DNA from: Myxococcaceae bacterium JPH2
Lineage (GTDB): Bacteria > Myxococcota > Myxococcia > Myxococcales > Myxococcaceae
Direction of reading: 5' to 3'
Length of the DNA: 64,000 nucleotides
Assembly (NCBI GenBank): GCA_016458225.1
Contig: JAEMGR010000005.1
Location: 372,001-436,000 of the forward strand
Shown: piece by piece, positions 1-11,880 of the stretch
Numbering within the stretch: position 1 is the first letter of the stretch
Layout of the letters: every line of letters begins with the position of its first letter
Position numbers and translations under genes: made by a program
Notes under the pieces: model-generated
The model's input: the letters and a program-made list of their open reading frames with translations, nothing else
The model's database searches: none
What the model was told of the DNA's origin: nothing

Positions 1-1214
<1,214 letters not shown>

Positions 1215-1368
1215 GGTCCCTCGACCTGTATTCATTCTCGTCGGGAATGGCTACCACTGGAGCGAGGGCGTGCCGGATGCTGGACCGCCCCGAGCGTCCG
1301 ACTCCAGTACCAGGAGACTGTCACCCAACAGGGCCACGCGCGCGCGGGTGAGGTATGAACGGCCCATC

Positions 1369-2624
1369 ATGCGCGGCCCTCCGTCGCTCTCCGCGTCCTC
1401 CACTGCGAACCTCGAACCGGGCGTGCCCGGGCCCGAGCGGCCGCCCCTGCGTTTCCGGCGGCGGTTGCTCGCGGTGATGCTCGTGACGGGGCTCGTTCCC
1501 CTCGTCCTCTTGGGCCTGCTCGCGCAGGGTGCGCTGGAGCGCGTGCTCTCCGTGTCCATCGCGCCCGTGGAGCGCGTGCTGGAGGACGTCGCCTCCGAGA
1601 TGGATGCGCGAGGGCTTCCTCAAGATGCGCTGCGCGAAGCGCGGCTCAACCTCGCGCAGGCGGAGCTGGCACGGCGCGCCCTCGCGCGGAGGGTCCCCGC
1701 GTTCATCGCGGGCCTCGTGCTCGTCGCGGCCGTGCTGCTCGCGGGGGCGGCCGTGCTGCTGGGCCGCGCCCTCACCCGCCCCATCGTCACGCTCACCGAC
1801 GGTATGTGGGCCTACGCGCGCGGAGACCTGGGCGTTCGACTGCCCACCCCGGAGCCTCCACGCGACGAGCTTCAGTTCCTCCTCGCGCGCTTCAACCACA
1901 TGGGCCAGGAGCTGCTCGCCCAGCGAGATCGCCTCCGCGCCGCCGAGCAGATCGCCGCGTGGCAGGACGTGGCCCGCGCGCTCGCACACGAGCTGAAGAA
2001 TCCGCTCACGGCAATGAAGTTGTCGCTCGCGCGTCTGTCCCGGACGGATGCGAGCACCGCCCCCGACCCCACCCGCATCGCCGAGGCCGTGGCCCTCCTC
2101 CAGGAAGAGGTGGACCTCCTGATGCGCATGACGCAGAGCTTCTCCACCTTCGCGAGACTGCCGGCCGCGCGCTTCCAGCCCGTCGCGCTGAGGCCGCTGC
2201 TCGCCGAGGTGTGCGCGCTCTATCAGGGCACCTCGCCCGTTCCGGTGGAGCTGCTCTCGGATGAGGACACCGCGCTGCACGCCGACCCCGATGGCCTGCG
2301 CCGCCTCTTCGGCAATCTCGTGAAGAACGCCACCGAGGCCTCGCTGCCCGGCGCGGGCCCCGTGCGCGTGCGCATCGAGCCGCGTGACGCTCGCGCGGTG
2401 CGCGTCATCATCCACGACCGGGGCCCCGGCATCCCGCATGTGGTGGAAGGCCCCGCGCTCACCCGCGGACTCTTCAGCACCAAGCCCGAGGGCAGCGGAC
2501 TGGGCTTGCCCATCGCGCAGAAAATCGTCCACGAGCACGGCGGCGTGTTGCGCCTGGAGCCCTCACCCGAGGGCGGTACGCTGGCGCTGGTGGACCTCCC
2601 CCTCTCTCCGCCCACGCCCCTCGC

Positions 2625-2628
<4 letters not shown>
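1369..2628 (+). CDS. Membrane sensor histidine kinase (NtrY/NtrB-like)
   Basis: Sensor kinase of 419 residues. Two transmembrane helices (about 33-52 and 111-131) bracket a short periplasmic loop. A HAMP linker follows (about 132-185), then the phosphoacceptor box AHELKNPL with His207. The C-terminal HATPase shows NLVKNATEA (N box), DRGPGIP (G1) and GSGLGLPIA (G2). Its stop codon overlaps the start of the NtrC-type regulator by 4 bases (ATGA), so the two are almost certainly partners. The ATG at 1369 was chosen because it sits just before the first membrane segment; the frame stays open upstream but without a ribosome site. With only about 60 residues between the helices, the signal may be sensed in the membrane. 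Confidence 0.9.
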
Positions 2629-3980
<1,352 letters not shown>

Positions 3981-3982
3981 CC

Positions 3983-4016
3983 CGCGCTCACCAGCGCGAG
4001 GGCTGGGAGGCCAGCC
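3983..4016 (+). terminator. Tandem hairpins after the kinase-regulator pair
   Basis: Two perfect 6-bp stems lie back to back just after the stop at 3980: CGCGCT-CACC-AGCGCG (3983-3998) and GGCTGG-GAGG-CCAGCC (4001-4016). There is no T-run, as is common at this GC content, so termination is inferred from position and structure only. Confidence 0.45.
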
Positions 4017-4389
4017 AGTCCTCGCCTCCTCGAACAGATTCGACAGGCACCGCGTGCGCGCGGGCCCGCTTTCGCACCCAATGCTTGAAGTCATTCAATC
4101 ATCCACGACACGAGCGCCCCGGGTCCCAGCGTGCAGCGCGCCCGACGCAGCGCACTCGGACCTTCCCTGCCCTTCATGTCGTCCGCCGCCCATGTGTTAC
4201 GGCGGCACGAGCGAAGAGGCATGATGACGCCGCGCGGCCCCACTCCCTCAGGAACGTCCGATGTGGAACTCACATCGCGCGGGAACATCAGGATGTGGCC
4301 GTGACATCTCGCAGGCGAACTCTCGCCAGTCCTTTCGGGCACTTGCCCTGAACCTCCGGTTGGAACGGCCCGTGCTCTCTCTGTCGCGC
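4017..4389. other. Intergenic region ahead of the Omp85 gene
   Basis: Some 370 bases without a credible gene: the open frames here have no ribosome site and no family resemblance. I looked for a sigma-54 -24/-12 pair because an NtrC-type regulator lies upstream. The nearest is AGGCAC followed by a poor -12 element around 4045, which I do not accept. The leader probably carries the promoter of the next gene. Confidence 0.4.
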
Positions 4390-7032
4390 ATGAAACGCAC
4401 CGCGCTTCTGATCTCGCTCCTCTCGCTGACGGCCACCGCGCAGTCCCAGCCGAACGCGGCTCCACCGGCCCCAGCATCGGCCCCCACACAGCCCAAGGCT
4501 CCGGCCTCGTCCGCGAGCCCCGGAGCAACGACCTCCGCGCAGCCCAAGGCCGCATCCGCGAGCCCCGCAGCGCCGACCTCCGCGCAGCCCAAGGCCACGC
4601 CCGCGAGCCCCGGAACGCCGACCTCCGCACCCGCCGCGCAGCCCGAAGCGCCGGCCTCCGCACCCGCCGCTCGCGCCGAGGCGCCGACTTCCGCTCCCTC
4701 AGAACAGACAGAGACGCCGGCCACTCGCTCCGAAGCGGAGACGCTGACCGCACGTGCTCGCGCGGACGAGACGGGCGCGACCGTGTCTTTCTCCGTCCGG
4801 GGTTCGGCGAACCGGCACCGCTGCCCCGAGCCGGACTGGGACGACGACGAGGACACCGGGGGCAGCTCGGTCCTCGCGCCGCTGCGACTGAGCATCGATG
4901 GCCGCGCGCATGACGTCGGCCGCATCGAGCTGCATGGACTCCAGCGCCTCGACGCGGGCCAGGTGCGCGCGCTCGTGGGCATCCCCGAGGCGGGCGCGGT
5001 CGATGCGCGACAGGCGGATGTCCTGCTGCATCGGCTGGCCCGCACGGGACTCTTCGCGCGCGTGGAGCCTCGCGTGCAGATGGCGGAGGGCGCCCCCACG
5101 GTGCTCGACGTCATGCTGGAGGAGAACCCGCTCGTCACCAGCGTCACCTTCGAGGGCCTCCAGGACGTGCAGGCCCGCGAGCTGATGGACTCCCTCTTCT
5201 TCCGCACGGCGGACCTCCGCGACGACGACTCGGAGGACGAGGACGACGACGAGCGCCCCGCGGGCTTCGTGGCCACCCTGCGCATCCACGGAGCAACCGG
5301 CTCCCTGTCGGTGTCGCGTCCGTGCGCGTCCAGCGAGCCACCCGCCGCGTGGCTCGCGCATGTGGAGCACGGCGTCTTCCGTCCCGGCCTCGTGCTGGGA
5401 GGAATTCCGCGCGCGCTGGAGCATGCGCTGCGCGAGCTGCGCGACGACGGCTACCTGCTCGCGAACCTGGACGCGGAGCTGGATGCCCAAGGCCGCTTGC
5501 GCGTGCGGGTGGACGAGGGCCGCTTGGAAGACGTGGACGTGCGCGGCGTGGACGCGGACACCGCGGCGCAGGTGCGCGAGGCCCTCGGGTTGAACAAAGG
5601 CGATGTGTTCCTGCGCAGCGATGCCCGCCGCGCGGCCCGCCGCCTGGAGTCGAGGCTGCCTTTCCTCCGACTGCAGAACGTGGGCGATGACGGCCTGGAC
5701 CACAAGGGTGAGGTCCGCGCCACCGAGGAGTCCGTCCCCGACGGCGGCCGGCGCTATCACGCCGCCATCGCCGAGGAGCAACCGCGACACTCCACCCACG
5801 AGTCGACGGACGACGAGTGGAGATGGACGCGCTACTTCGGCGAGGGCTCGTGGGACTGGGACACGGAGGGCCTCTCGCTGGAGGGTCGCAAGCTCGTCGT
5901 CTACCTGCGCCCGCGCCCCATCTCGCTGCGGCTCCTCCCGCTGCCGGTCCACACGCAGGTGACGGGCTTCGCGCCCGGCGTGACGACGCAGCTTCGCGCC
6001 TGGGACCCGCGCAACCGAGTGAACCCCACGGTGGACGCGGCGCTCTTCATTCCGCTGCGCCTGCGGCACCAGGAGATTCCGGATGATCCCGAGGGCACGC
6101 GCCGGCAGCGCAAGCTGAACCTGTTGGCGGGCCTGAAGGTGCAGATTCCCGCCGCCGCCGTAGCGGAACTCGGCGTGCAGGCGCATGACTTCACCGACAC
6201 GGCCGACCGCTGGCGCATGGGCGACATCGACTCGGCGCTCTATTCGTTCCTCATCAACCGGCCGGACCGAGAGTACTTCCGACGCAAGGGCCTCGCGGCC
6301 TTCGCCACGGTGCGCTGGACGGACACCGCGCTCGTCGGCGTCGAGTACCGCAACGACCGCTACGAGTCGATGCAGCCCTTCGCGCCGCCCCTGAGCCTGT
6401 TCCGTCGCGACTCCGCGCCCTTCATCAACTCGCCGGTGAGCGAGGGCCGCTTCGAGTCCGTGGTGGCGCGCCTGGAGTACGCCAGCGAGGCCAAGGCCTC
6501 GACGAAGGTGGGCTCGCTCTTCCGCACGCCGGAGACGTCCCTGTTCCATCTGGAAGAGGACGATGACCGCCGCCTCTCGCTGCGCAGCCTCGTCACGCTG
6601 GAGGTGGGCCACGGCCCGAATGCGGACGGCGCGGATGCTCGCTTCTGGAAGCTGCTGGCGGACACGACGGCGGAGCTTCCGACGGGGTGGCACTCGGGCC
6701 TCCAGCTCCGCGCGCGCGTGGCGGGCGGTCATGCCCTGCCCTTGCAGAAGCAGGAGAGCCTGGGCGGATGGACCGCGCTGCGCGGCTACGGCTTCAAGGA
6801 GTTCCGCGGCGACGTGTCGGTGCTCGGCACCTGTGAGTACCGCTGGCACGCCTTCGGCCTCTTCGCCGACGTGGGCACGGTGCACGGCACCGAGGGCTGG
6901 ACGGATGCGCGGCTGGGCGCGGGCGGCAGCTTCCACTTCGGAGACGGCGTGCGCTTCGACGTCGCATGGCGCACGGACGACAAGGCTTCGGCGACGCCCG
7001 AGGCCCGCCTGTTCTTCGAGCGGACCTTCTGA
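4390..7032 (+). CDS. Omp85/BamA-like outer-membrane protein
   Basis: 880 residues with signal peptide MKRTALLISLLSLTATAQS. Residues of about 20-120 are a disordered Ala/Pro/Ser/Gln region made partly of 15-residue repeats. Two or more POTRA-like modules follow, with phrases such as IELHGLQRLDAGQVRALVGIP and VTSVTFEGLQDVQ. The C-terminal half reads as a surface-antigen beta-barrel with GGWTALRGYGFKEFRGD near the end (compare the G-x-RGY/F signature of the Omp85 superfamily) and a terminal aromatic residue (FERTF). Family members fold or translocate proteins at the outer membrane. Very acidic Asp/Glu inserts lie near residues 140 and 280. It follows the kinase-regulator pair and is 5 bases before the next gene. 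Too divergent to be the housekeeping BamA with confidence; it could be a TamA/TPS-like paralogue. Confidence 0.8.
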   Translation: MKRTALLISLLSLTATAQSQPNAAPPAPASAPTQPKAPASSASPGATTSAQPKAASASPAAPTSAQPKATPASPGTPTSAPAAQPEAPASAPAARAEAPTSAPSEQTETPATRSEAETLTARARADETGATVSFSVRGSANRHRCPEPDWDDDEDTGGSSVLAPLRLSIDGRAHDVGRIELHGLQRLDAGQVRALVGIPEAGAVDARQADVLLHRLARTGLFARVEPRVQMAEGAPTVLDVMLEENPLVTSVTFEGLQDVQARELMDSLFFRTADLRDDDSEDEDDDERPAGFVATLRIHGATGSLSVSRPCASSEPPAAWLAHVEHGVFRPGLVLGGIPRALEHALRELRDDGYLLANLDAELDAQGRLRVRVDEGRLEDVDVRGVDADTAAQVREALGLNKGDVFLRSDARRAARRLESRLPFLRLQNVGDDGLDHKGEVRATEESVPDGGRRYHAAIAEEQPRHSTHESTDDEWRWTRYFGEGSWDWDTEGLSLEGRKLVVYLRPRPISLRLLPLPVHTQVTGFAPGVTTQLRAWDPRNRVNPTVDAALFIPLRLRHQEIPDDPEGTRRQRKLNLLAGLKVQIPAAAVAELGVQAHDFTDTADRWRMGDIDSALYSFLINRPDREYFRRKGLAAFATVRWTDTALVGVEYRNDRYESMQPFAPPLSLFRRDSAPFINSPVSEGRFESVVARLEYASEAKASTKVGSLFRTPETSLFHLEEDDDRRLSLRSLVTLEVGHGPNADGADARFWKLLADTTAELPTGWHSGLQLRARVAGGHALPLQKQESLGGWTALRGYGFKEFRGDVSVLGTCEYRWHAFGLFADVGTVHGTEGWTDARLGAGGSFHFGDGVRFDVAWRTDDKASATPEARLFFERTF
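4511..4645 (+). repeat. 45-bp in-frame repeat in the Omp85 N-terminus
   Basis: The phrase CCGCGAGCCCCG recurs at 4511, 4556 and 4601, exactly 45 bp apart. It encodes 15-residue units of the type SASPGxxTSAQPKAx; the third copy diverges midway. It lies in the disordered linker between the signal peptide and the POTRA region, so copy-number change would alter linker length without breaking the frame. Confidence 0.8.
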
Positions 7033-7037
7033 GGCCC

Positions 7038-7640
7038 ATGCGACGTTACGTGAAGCGGACCGGGCAGTGGCTCGGCGCGGCGTGGATGGCCGCGACGGGA
7101 CTGCTCGCGTCCAACGCGCGCGCGGACGAGCCTCATGTCGCCTGCGTCGCGACGGTGTCCGGGCGGCGCGTGCTGGTGAAATCGCAGGCCTTCTCGTTCA
7201 TGTCGTCGGAGCTGGACCGGTTGGTGCGACTGGGGCTCGCCGGCAAGCTGGAGGTCGAACTCACGCTCCTGCGCAAGCGCGCGCTCTGGTTCGACACGCG
7301 GGTGGAGGGCGCCGTGCTCACGCAGGTGCTGGCCTTCACGCGCGGAGGCTATGTGCTCGACGGGAGACCCCTCGCCTCGGCGACGGAGCCACTGGATTTG
7401 GAGCGCGTGGCCTGGTCGCTGGAGACCACTCCCGCCGCCGATGAGCGCTGGGTGGTGCGGATCAACGTACGGCTCCACGTGGTGACCGCGGCGAGCCTGG
7501 GCCGAGTCGCCGAGTGGCTCACCCAGGGCCCGGACGATGGCGAAGCCCGCTCGCCCTTGTCGAAGACCTTGCTGAGGTCCGTGGCCGAGGACCTGGCGCG
7601 CGACGCCTCTGGCCGGTGCGACGTCACCCGCGTCCCCTGA
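7038..7640 (+). CDS. Exported protein, possibly DUF4390-like
   Basis: 200 residues. A signal peptide (about 1-29, with SNARADEP at the cleavage region) is followed by a compact soluble domain of alternating strands, for example LEVELTLLRKRALWFDTRV and RWVVRINVRLHVV. The length, the arginine-rich strand pattern and its place beside an NtrY/NtrX-like pair recall the DUF4390 family; I offer that as a resemblance only. It starts 5 bases after the Omp85 gene, so it is probably cotranscribed and may work in the envelope with that protein. No catalytic motif is visible. Confidence 0.75.
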   Translation: MRRYVKRTGQWLGAAWMAATGLLASNARADEPHVACVATVSGRRVLVKSQAFSFMSSELDRLVRLGLAGKLEVELTLLRKRALWFDTRVEGAVLTQVLAFTRGGYVLDGRPLASATEPLDLERVAWSLETTPAADERWVVRINVRLHVVTAASLGRVAEWLTQGPDDGEARSPLSKTLLRSVAEDLARDASGRCDVTRVP

Positions 7641-7670
7641 AAGTCCCAGCCGTCTCCACGTCAACTTTCA

Positions 7671-7696
7671 CGCGCCCGGCCTCGTCGCCGGGCGCG
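7671..7696 (+). terminator. Perfect 10-bp hairpin
   Basis: CGCGCCCGGC (7671-7680), loop CTCGTC, GCCGGGCGCG (7687-7696). It lies between the stop at 7640 and the ribosome site of the next gene. There is no T-run; it could end the Omp85 transcript or control access to the AAGGAG just downstream. Confidence 0.55.
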
Positions 7697-7706
7697 AAGG
7701 AGCGTC

Positions 7707-8069
7707 ATGCGCCTTCTCATTCCGCTGATGCTGCTGAGCCTCGGAGTCATCGAGCCACACCTGCCGCGCCTGCTGCGAGAGCCCGCGCGCAGCGCACGTC
7801 GCGCCCTGGAGACGCGCGACACCCCAGCCCCCGTCCCACCCGGAGCCGTGCGCGTCTTCATGCCCGACCCCTCAGCGCCGTTGGGAGCGCACGTGCCGGT
7901 CCTCTACCTGGGGGGAGGACAGGCGCTGTTCCTCCCCGAGGGCGCAAGAGAGGTCCGCGCGACCCGAGTGCCCTCCCCCAGCGAGTTGGTCTCACTCATC
8001 CGTCGCCGGGACATCGTCATCGTCACGATGGACGCGGAGGCGCCCTCGGCGGAGGTCATCCCGCGCTGA
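7707..8069 (+). CDS. Small membrane-anchored or secreted hypothetical protein
   Basis: 120 residues, not recognised. A hydrophobic N-terminus (MRLLIPLMLLSLGVIEPHLP) looks like a signal anchor, followed by an Arg/Pro-rich stretch. A short predicted beta domain (VPVLYLGGGQALFLP, then DIVIVTMDAEAP) follows. AAGGAG 4 bases before the ATG supports the start. It lies 66 bases after the previous gene, separated by a strong hairpin, and converges on the oxidoreductase gene. Confidence 0.65.
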   Translation: MRLLIPLMLLSLGVIEPHLPRLLREPARSARRALETRDTPAPVPPGAVRVFMPDPSAPLGAHVPVLYLGGGQALFLPEGAREVRATRVPSPSELVSLIRRRDIVIVTMDAEAPSAEVIPR

Positions 8070-8075
8070 CGCGCG

Positions 8076-9092
8076 CTAGGTCGCCACGCGCACGAGCGCG
8101 CGCCCGAAGTTCTCGCCTCGGAACAGGCCCGCGAAGCCCGCGGGCGCGGCGTCCAGTCCCTCCACCACGTGCTCGCGGTATCGCAAGCTCCCATCCCGCA
8201 ACCAGCCCGAGAGTTCGGCGCGCGCCGCGGCGAAGCGCTCCGCGTGGTCCAGCACCACGAAGCCCTCCATCCGCAAGCGGCGGGTGATGAGATGCGTCGT
8301 GTTCTTGAGGCCCACGCGCTCGCGCGGTGGCACGCCGTAGTCCGCCACGAGCCCGGACACCACGACGCGGCCCCGCATCGCCATGCACGCAAGGCCCGCG
8401 TCGAGCACCGCGCCGCCCACGTTGTCGAGGAAGACGCTGGCCCCCGCGGAGCAGGCCCGCTGAAGCGCGGCCTCCAGGTCCACCTCCGCGCGATGATCCA
8501 CGGCCACGTCGAAGCCCAGCGTGTCCACCAGCCAGCGGCACTTGGCGGCGCCGCCCGCGATGCCCACCACGCGCGCGCCCAGCCGCTTCGCGAGCTGCCC
8601 CGCGAGGGAGCCCACCGCGCCCGCCGCCGAGGACACCAGCACCGTGTCGCCTGCGTTCGGACGACCCAGCTCCAGGATGCTGAAGTGCGCCGTCATCCCG
8701 GGGATGCCCAACACGCCCAGCTCCGCGGACACCGGCTCCACGCCCGCCTCCACCTTGCGCAGCCCGCGAGTCCCCACCACCGCGTGCTCGCGCCACCCCC
8801 ACGCGCCCACCACTCGGTCGCCCGCCGCGTAGCGCGGATGCCGTGACTCCAGCACCTCGCCCACCGCCGCGCTGGGGATGACCTCGCCGGGCTTCAGCGC
8901 GGGAGCGTAGGAGTCCACGCCGCCCAGCCGCGCGAGCGTGCCGGGATCCAACGAAGAGAACAGCGTGCGCACGCGCAGCTCACCGTCCCCGGGCTCCGGC
9001 ACCGCGTCTGACTCGAGGCGGAACTGCTCCGGCTCCGGCAGCCCGGGAATGTGCCGAGCCAGGACGATCCGACGACTGGTGATGACACCCAT
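8076..9092 (-). CDS. NADP-dependent MDR-family oxidoreductase
   Basis: 338 residues, medium-chain dehydrogenase/reductase without the zinc ligands, of the CurA / prostaglandin-reductase-like group (NADPH reduction of enones or quinones). The N-terminal GroES-like half carries RTLFSSLDPGTLARL, close to the family's SxDPyxR segment. The Rossmann half has VLVSSAAGAVGSLAGQLAK, the AxxGxxG dinucleotide loop. A conserved LDNVGGAVLD follows, and the C-terminus has FRGENFGRALVRV, typical of this subgroup. Substrate unknown. It is divergent from the flavoprotein at 9179 with 86 bases between. Confidence 0.88.
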   Translation of the reverse strand: MGVITSRRIVLARHIPGLPEPEQFRLESDAVPEPGDGELRVRTLFSSLDPGTLARLGGVDSYAPALKPGEVIPSAAVGEVLESRHPRYAAGDRVVGAWGWREHAVVGTRGLRKVEAGVEPVSAELGVLGIPGMTAHFSILELGRPNAGDTVLVSSAAGAVGSLAGQLAKRLGARVVGIAGGAAKCRWLVDTLGFDVAVDHRAEVDLEAALQRACSAGASVFLDNVGGAVLDAGLACMAMRGRVVVSGLVADYGVPPRERVGLKNTTHLITRRLRMEGFVVLDHAERFAAARAELSGWLRDGSLRYREHVVEGLDAAPAGFAGLFRGENFGRALVRVAT

Positions 9093-9178
9093 GCGCGCCT
9101 CCCTCGTACCGAGGCGTCACCATGGTGTCTCCGTGGCCTCATGGCAACCGGACGGACGGCCCCCCTAGGCTGCCGCGC

Positions 9179-10357
9179 ATGACGAGCCCTGCCCGTGAGC
9201 TGCCCTCCGACACCCCGCTGTGGACCCGCCTCCAGACGCTCGCGCCCCAAGTGGCCGCGCGCTCGGAGGAGATCGAAGCGGCACGCACCCTGCCCAAGGA
9301 CCTCGTGCGAGCGCTGGCGGAGACGGGCCTCTTTCGCGCGGTGGTGCCCGAGGCCTATGGCGGCCTGGAGCTGCACCCCGCTCGGACCTTCGAGGCGCTG
9401 GAGCTGCTCGCGCGCGCGGATGGATCCGCGGGCTGGTGCGCGATGATTGGCGCGGCGACGGCGGTGACGTCAGGCTGGCTGCCCGAGTCGGCCGCGCGCG
9501 ACATCTTCTCCGCGCCGGAGGTCATCACCGGCGGCGTGGCGGCGCCCTTCGGACGCGCCGAACGCATCGACGGCGGCTACCGCGCCACGGGCCATTGGAC
9601 GTGGGCGAGCGGCAGCCAACACTGTGACTGGCTCGTGGGAGGCGTGGTGGTGACGGAGGGAGGCACGCCCCGCATGCAGGCCCCTGGCATCCCGGAGACC
9701 CGGCTGCTCTTCTTCCCCGCGAAGCACGTGGTGCTGCACGACACGTGGTTCGCGTCAGGACTCTGCGGCACGGGCAGCGGAGACATGGCGGTGACGGAGG
9801 TCTTCGTGCCCGAGACTCACGGCTTCTCGTTGATGACAGGGCGTCCCACCGTGGACCGCCCGCTGTTCCGCTTCCCCGTGTTCGGAATGCTCGCGCTGGG
9901 AATTCCCGCGGTCGCGTTGGGCATCGCGCGCCGGGCCATCGACGAACTCGTGGCGCTCGCGTCCCAGAAGAAGCTCCTCACGGAGCGGCGACTGCTGGCC
10001 GCGCGCCCCGCCGTGCAGGAGGCCGTGGCCGACGCCGAGGCCACCCTGCGCTCGGCCCGTGCGTTCGCGCTCGAAACCATCCACGCGGCCTTCGACGAGG
10101 CCACGCGTCAGGAGGTCTCGGTCCGCACGCGCGCGGAGCTGCGGCTCTCGCTCACCCACGCCACGCGGAGCGCCGCGCGCGTGGTGGACCGGATGTATGA
10201 GGCCGCGGGAGGCACCGCGGTCTTCCGCGCGAGCCCGCTCCAGCGCTGCTTCCGCGACATCCACACGGCCACCCAGCACGCCATGGTCGCACCGCCCACG
10301 CTGGAGTTGATTGGCGGCCATCTCCTGGGGCAGCCCACGGACACCTCGCGCCTGTGA
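9179..10357 (+). CDS. Acyl-CoA dehydrogenase-like flavoprotein (monooxygenase group)
   Basis: 392 residues with the acyl-CoA dehydrogenase fold. The N-terminal helical domain has ETGLFRAVVPEAYGGLE and ADGSAGWCAMIGA, the middle beta domain GYRATGHWTWASGSQHCDW, and the C-terminal helical domain RMYEAAGGTAVFRASPLQRCFRDIHTATQH. This arrangement is that of the HpaB/HsaA-type flavin-dependent hydroxylases and DszC-like enzymes rather than beta-oxidation enzymes: the usual catalytic Glu region is not evident. A reduced-flavin monooxygenase or nitroalkane-type oxidation is likely. ATG chosen because the family N-terminus begins soon after. Its stop is one base from the stop of the convergent MocR gene. 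Confidence 0.82.
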   Translation: MTSPARELPSDTPLWTRLQTLAPQVAARSEEIEAARTLPKDLVRALAETGLFRAVVPEAYGGLELHPARTFEALELLARADGSAGWCAMIGAATAVTSGWLPESAARDIFSAPEVITGGVAAPFGRAERIDGGYRATGHWTWASGSQHCDWLVGGVVVTEGGTPRMQAPGIPETRLLFFPAKHVVLHDTWFASGLCGTGSGDMAVTEVFVPETHGFSLMTGRPTVDRPLFRFPVFGMLALGIPAVALGIARRAIDELVALASQKKLLTERRLLAARPAVQEAVADAEATLRSARAFALETIHAAFDEATRQEVSVRTRAELRLSLTHATRSAARVVDRMYEAAGGTAVFRASPLQRCFRDIHTATQHAMVAPPTLELIGGHLLGQPTDTSRL

Positions 10358-10358
10358 C

Positions 10359-11834
10359 TTAGAGCACCGACGCCAGCGTGGCCACGGCGGTCCGCAGCGA
10401 GGCGGTCTCCACGCCGGAGAAGCCCAGCACGAGTCCTCGCGTTCGCCGGGGTCCCAGGTAGTGGATGGACAAGGGCCGTGGATCCAACCCGCGCTGGGCC
10501 GCCCGAGCAACGAGCGCCACATCGTCCTCGCGCCCCGCCAGCGTCACGGCCACATGCATCCCCGCGTCCGCCGACCCCACCGGCCGCAGGCGCTCCGAGG
10601 CCGCGCGGCGAAGGCCATCCAGCAGGGCCTCGCGGCGCTCGGCGTACAGCCCTCGCATGCGTCGCACGTGCGCGGTGAAGTGGCCGCGCTCCATGAAGTC
10701 CGCCATGGCGGCCTGGGAGAGCGGCGCCGTGTGTCCGTCCGTCAGGGCCTTCGCGCGACTGAACGGCTCCACGAGCGCCTCGGGCAGCACCAGGTACGCC
10801 AGCCGCAGCGAGGGAAACATCACCTTGTTGAAGGTGCCCACGTACAGCACGCGTCCCGCGTCGTCCAAGCACTGCATGGCGGAGAGCGGACGGGACGTGT
10901 AGCGGAACTCGCTGTCGTAGTCGTCCTCCACCACCCACGCTCCCGCGCGCCGCGCCCAGTCGAGCAGCGCCAGCCGACGCGGCAGGCTCATCGTGAGGCC
11001 GAGCGGGTATTGATAGGACGGCGTCACGTAGGCCAAGCGGGCCTCGGGCGCGCGCGCGATGCCGTGCTCCACGCGCAGCCCCTCGTCATCCACCGGAACG
11101 GAGATGAGTCGAGCCCCAGCGAGTGAGAACACGGCGCGCGCGCCCAGGTAGCCTGGCTCCTCCAGCCACACCGCGTCCCCGGCCTCCAGCAGCAGGCGCG
11201 CCACCAGGTCCAGCGCCTGTTGCGTGCTGGAGACGATGAGCACCTGCCGCCATCCGCAGCGAACCCCGCGAGACGCCGCCACGTAGGCGGCCACGGCCTC
11301 GCGCAAGGGACGCCAGCCCGCCTCGTCGCCATAGGCCAGCAGCCGCGCGCCCTGGCTCCGCCCCTGGCGCTGGAGCGAGCGCCGCCAGAGCGACAAGGGG
11401 AACGCCTCCAGCGCGGGCATGCACGGGGTGAGCGGGAGAAGGTCCGCGGGCTGCTCCGGGAGGATCAGCTCGGACACCCGTCGCGCCCGCCCCTTCAACA
11501 CAGGCGGGGGCACCGGGCGTCGCGAGGCCGCGCGAGTCGCCCCATGCGGCGGACGGGCGTGCTCGGGCAGCGCCACCACCGAGCCCGAGCCTACGCGCCG
11601 CTCCAACAGTCCCTCCGCGTCGAGCTGCGCGAAGGCCTGCTCCACCGTGTTGCGAGACAACCCCAGCCGCTCCGCCAACGCGCGCGTGGATGGCAAGCGG
11701 CTGCGCGGCGCCAGGCCGCCCGTGAGGATGGCCTCCCGCAGCCGCTCATAGAGCTGCCGATGCAGCGGGCCCTGCTCGTGGCGCAGCCCTTGGAGCGAGG
11801 GAAGGAAGAACGAGGGAGATGCGCCGCGTGGCAT
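10359..11834 (-). CDS. MocR/PdxR-family regulator (GntR HTH + aminotransferase fold)
   Basis: 491 residues. An N-terminal GntR-type winged helix (LHRQLYERLREAI ... LPSTRALAERLGLSRNTVEQAF) is joined by a linker to a fold-type I aminotransferase domain. The PLP lysine is in YVGTFNKVMFPSLRLAYL. Members bind PLP and regulate vitamin B6, GABA or amino-acid genes. No pdx genes lie next door, so the regulon is unknown; the nearest genes are the convergent flavoprotein and the upstream rhodanese gene on the same strand. The C-terminal half carries RTRGLVLGFSGV, typical of MocR proteins. Confidence 0.9.
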   Translation of the reverse strand: MPRGASPSFFLPSLQGLRHEQGPLHRQLYERLREAILTGGLAPRSRLPSTRALAERLGLSRNTVEQAFAQLDAEGLLERRVGSGSVVALPEHARPPHGATRAASRRPVPPPVLKGRARRVSELILPEQPADLLPLTPCMPALEAFPLSLWRRSLQRQGRSQGARLLAYGDEAGWRPLREAVAAYVAASRGVRCGWRQVLIVSSTQQALDLVARLLLEAGDAVWLEEPGYLGARAVFSLAGARLISVPVDDEGLRVEHGIARAPEARLAYVTPSYQYPLGLTMSLPRRLALLDWARRAGAWVVEDDYDSEFRYTSRPLSAMQCLDDAGRVLYVGTFNKVMFPSLRLAYLVLPEALVEPFSRAKALTDGHTAPLSQAAMADFMERGHFTAHVRRMRGLYAERREALLDGLRRAASERLRPVGSADAGMHVAVTLAGREDDVALVARAAQRGLDPRPLSIHYLGPRRTRGLVLGFSGVETASLRTAVATLASVL

Positions 11835-11852
11835 GTCGCGCGAGCCTAACGT

Positions 11853-11873
11853 GTCCCGAGCCCGAGCCGGGAC
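11853..11873 (-). terminator. Hairpin between rhodanese and mocR
   Basis: GTCCCG (11853-11858) pairs perfectly with CGGGAC (11868-11873) across a 9-base loop, just past the rhodanese stop on the minus strand. It could terminate that gene or be part of the mocR leader. No T-run. Confidence 0.3.
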
Positions 11874-11880
11874 CGAGCCG

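Noticed and set aside
4040-4060. Candidate sigma-54 promoter ahead of the Omp85 gene
   Set aside because: AGGCAC is acceptable for -24 but the -12 element is poor; not enough to call.
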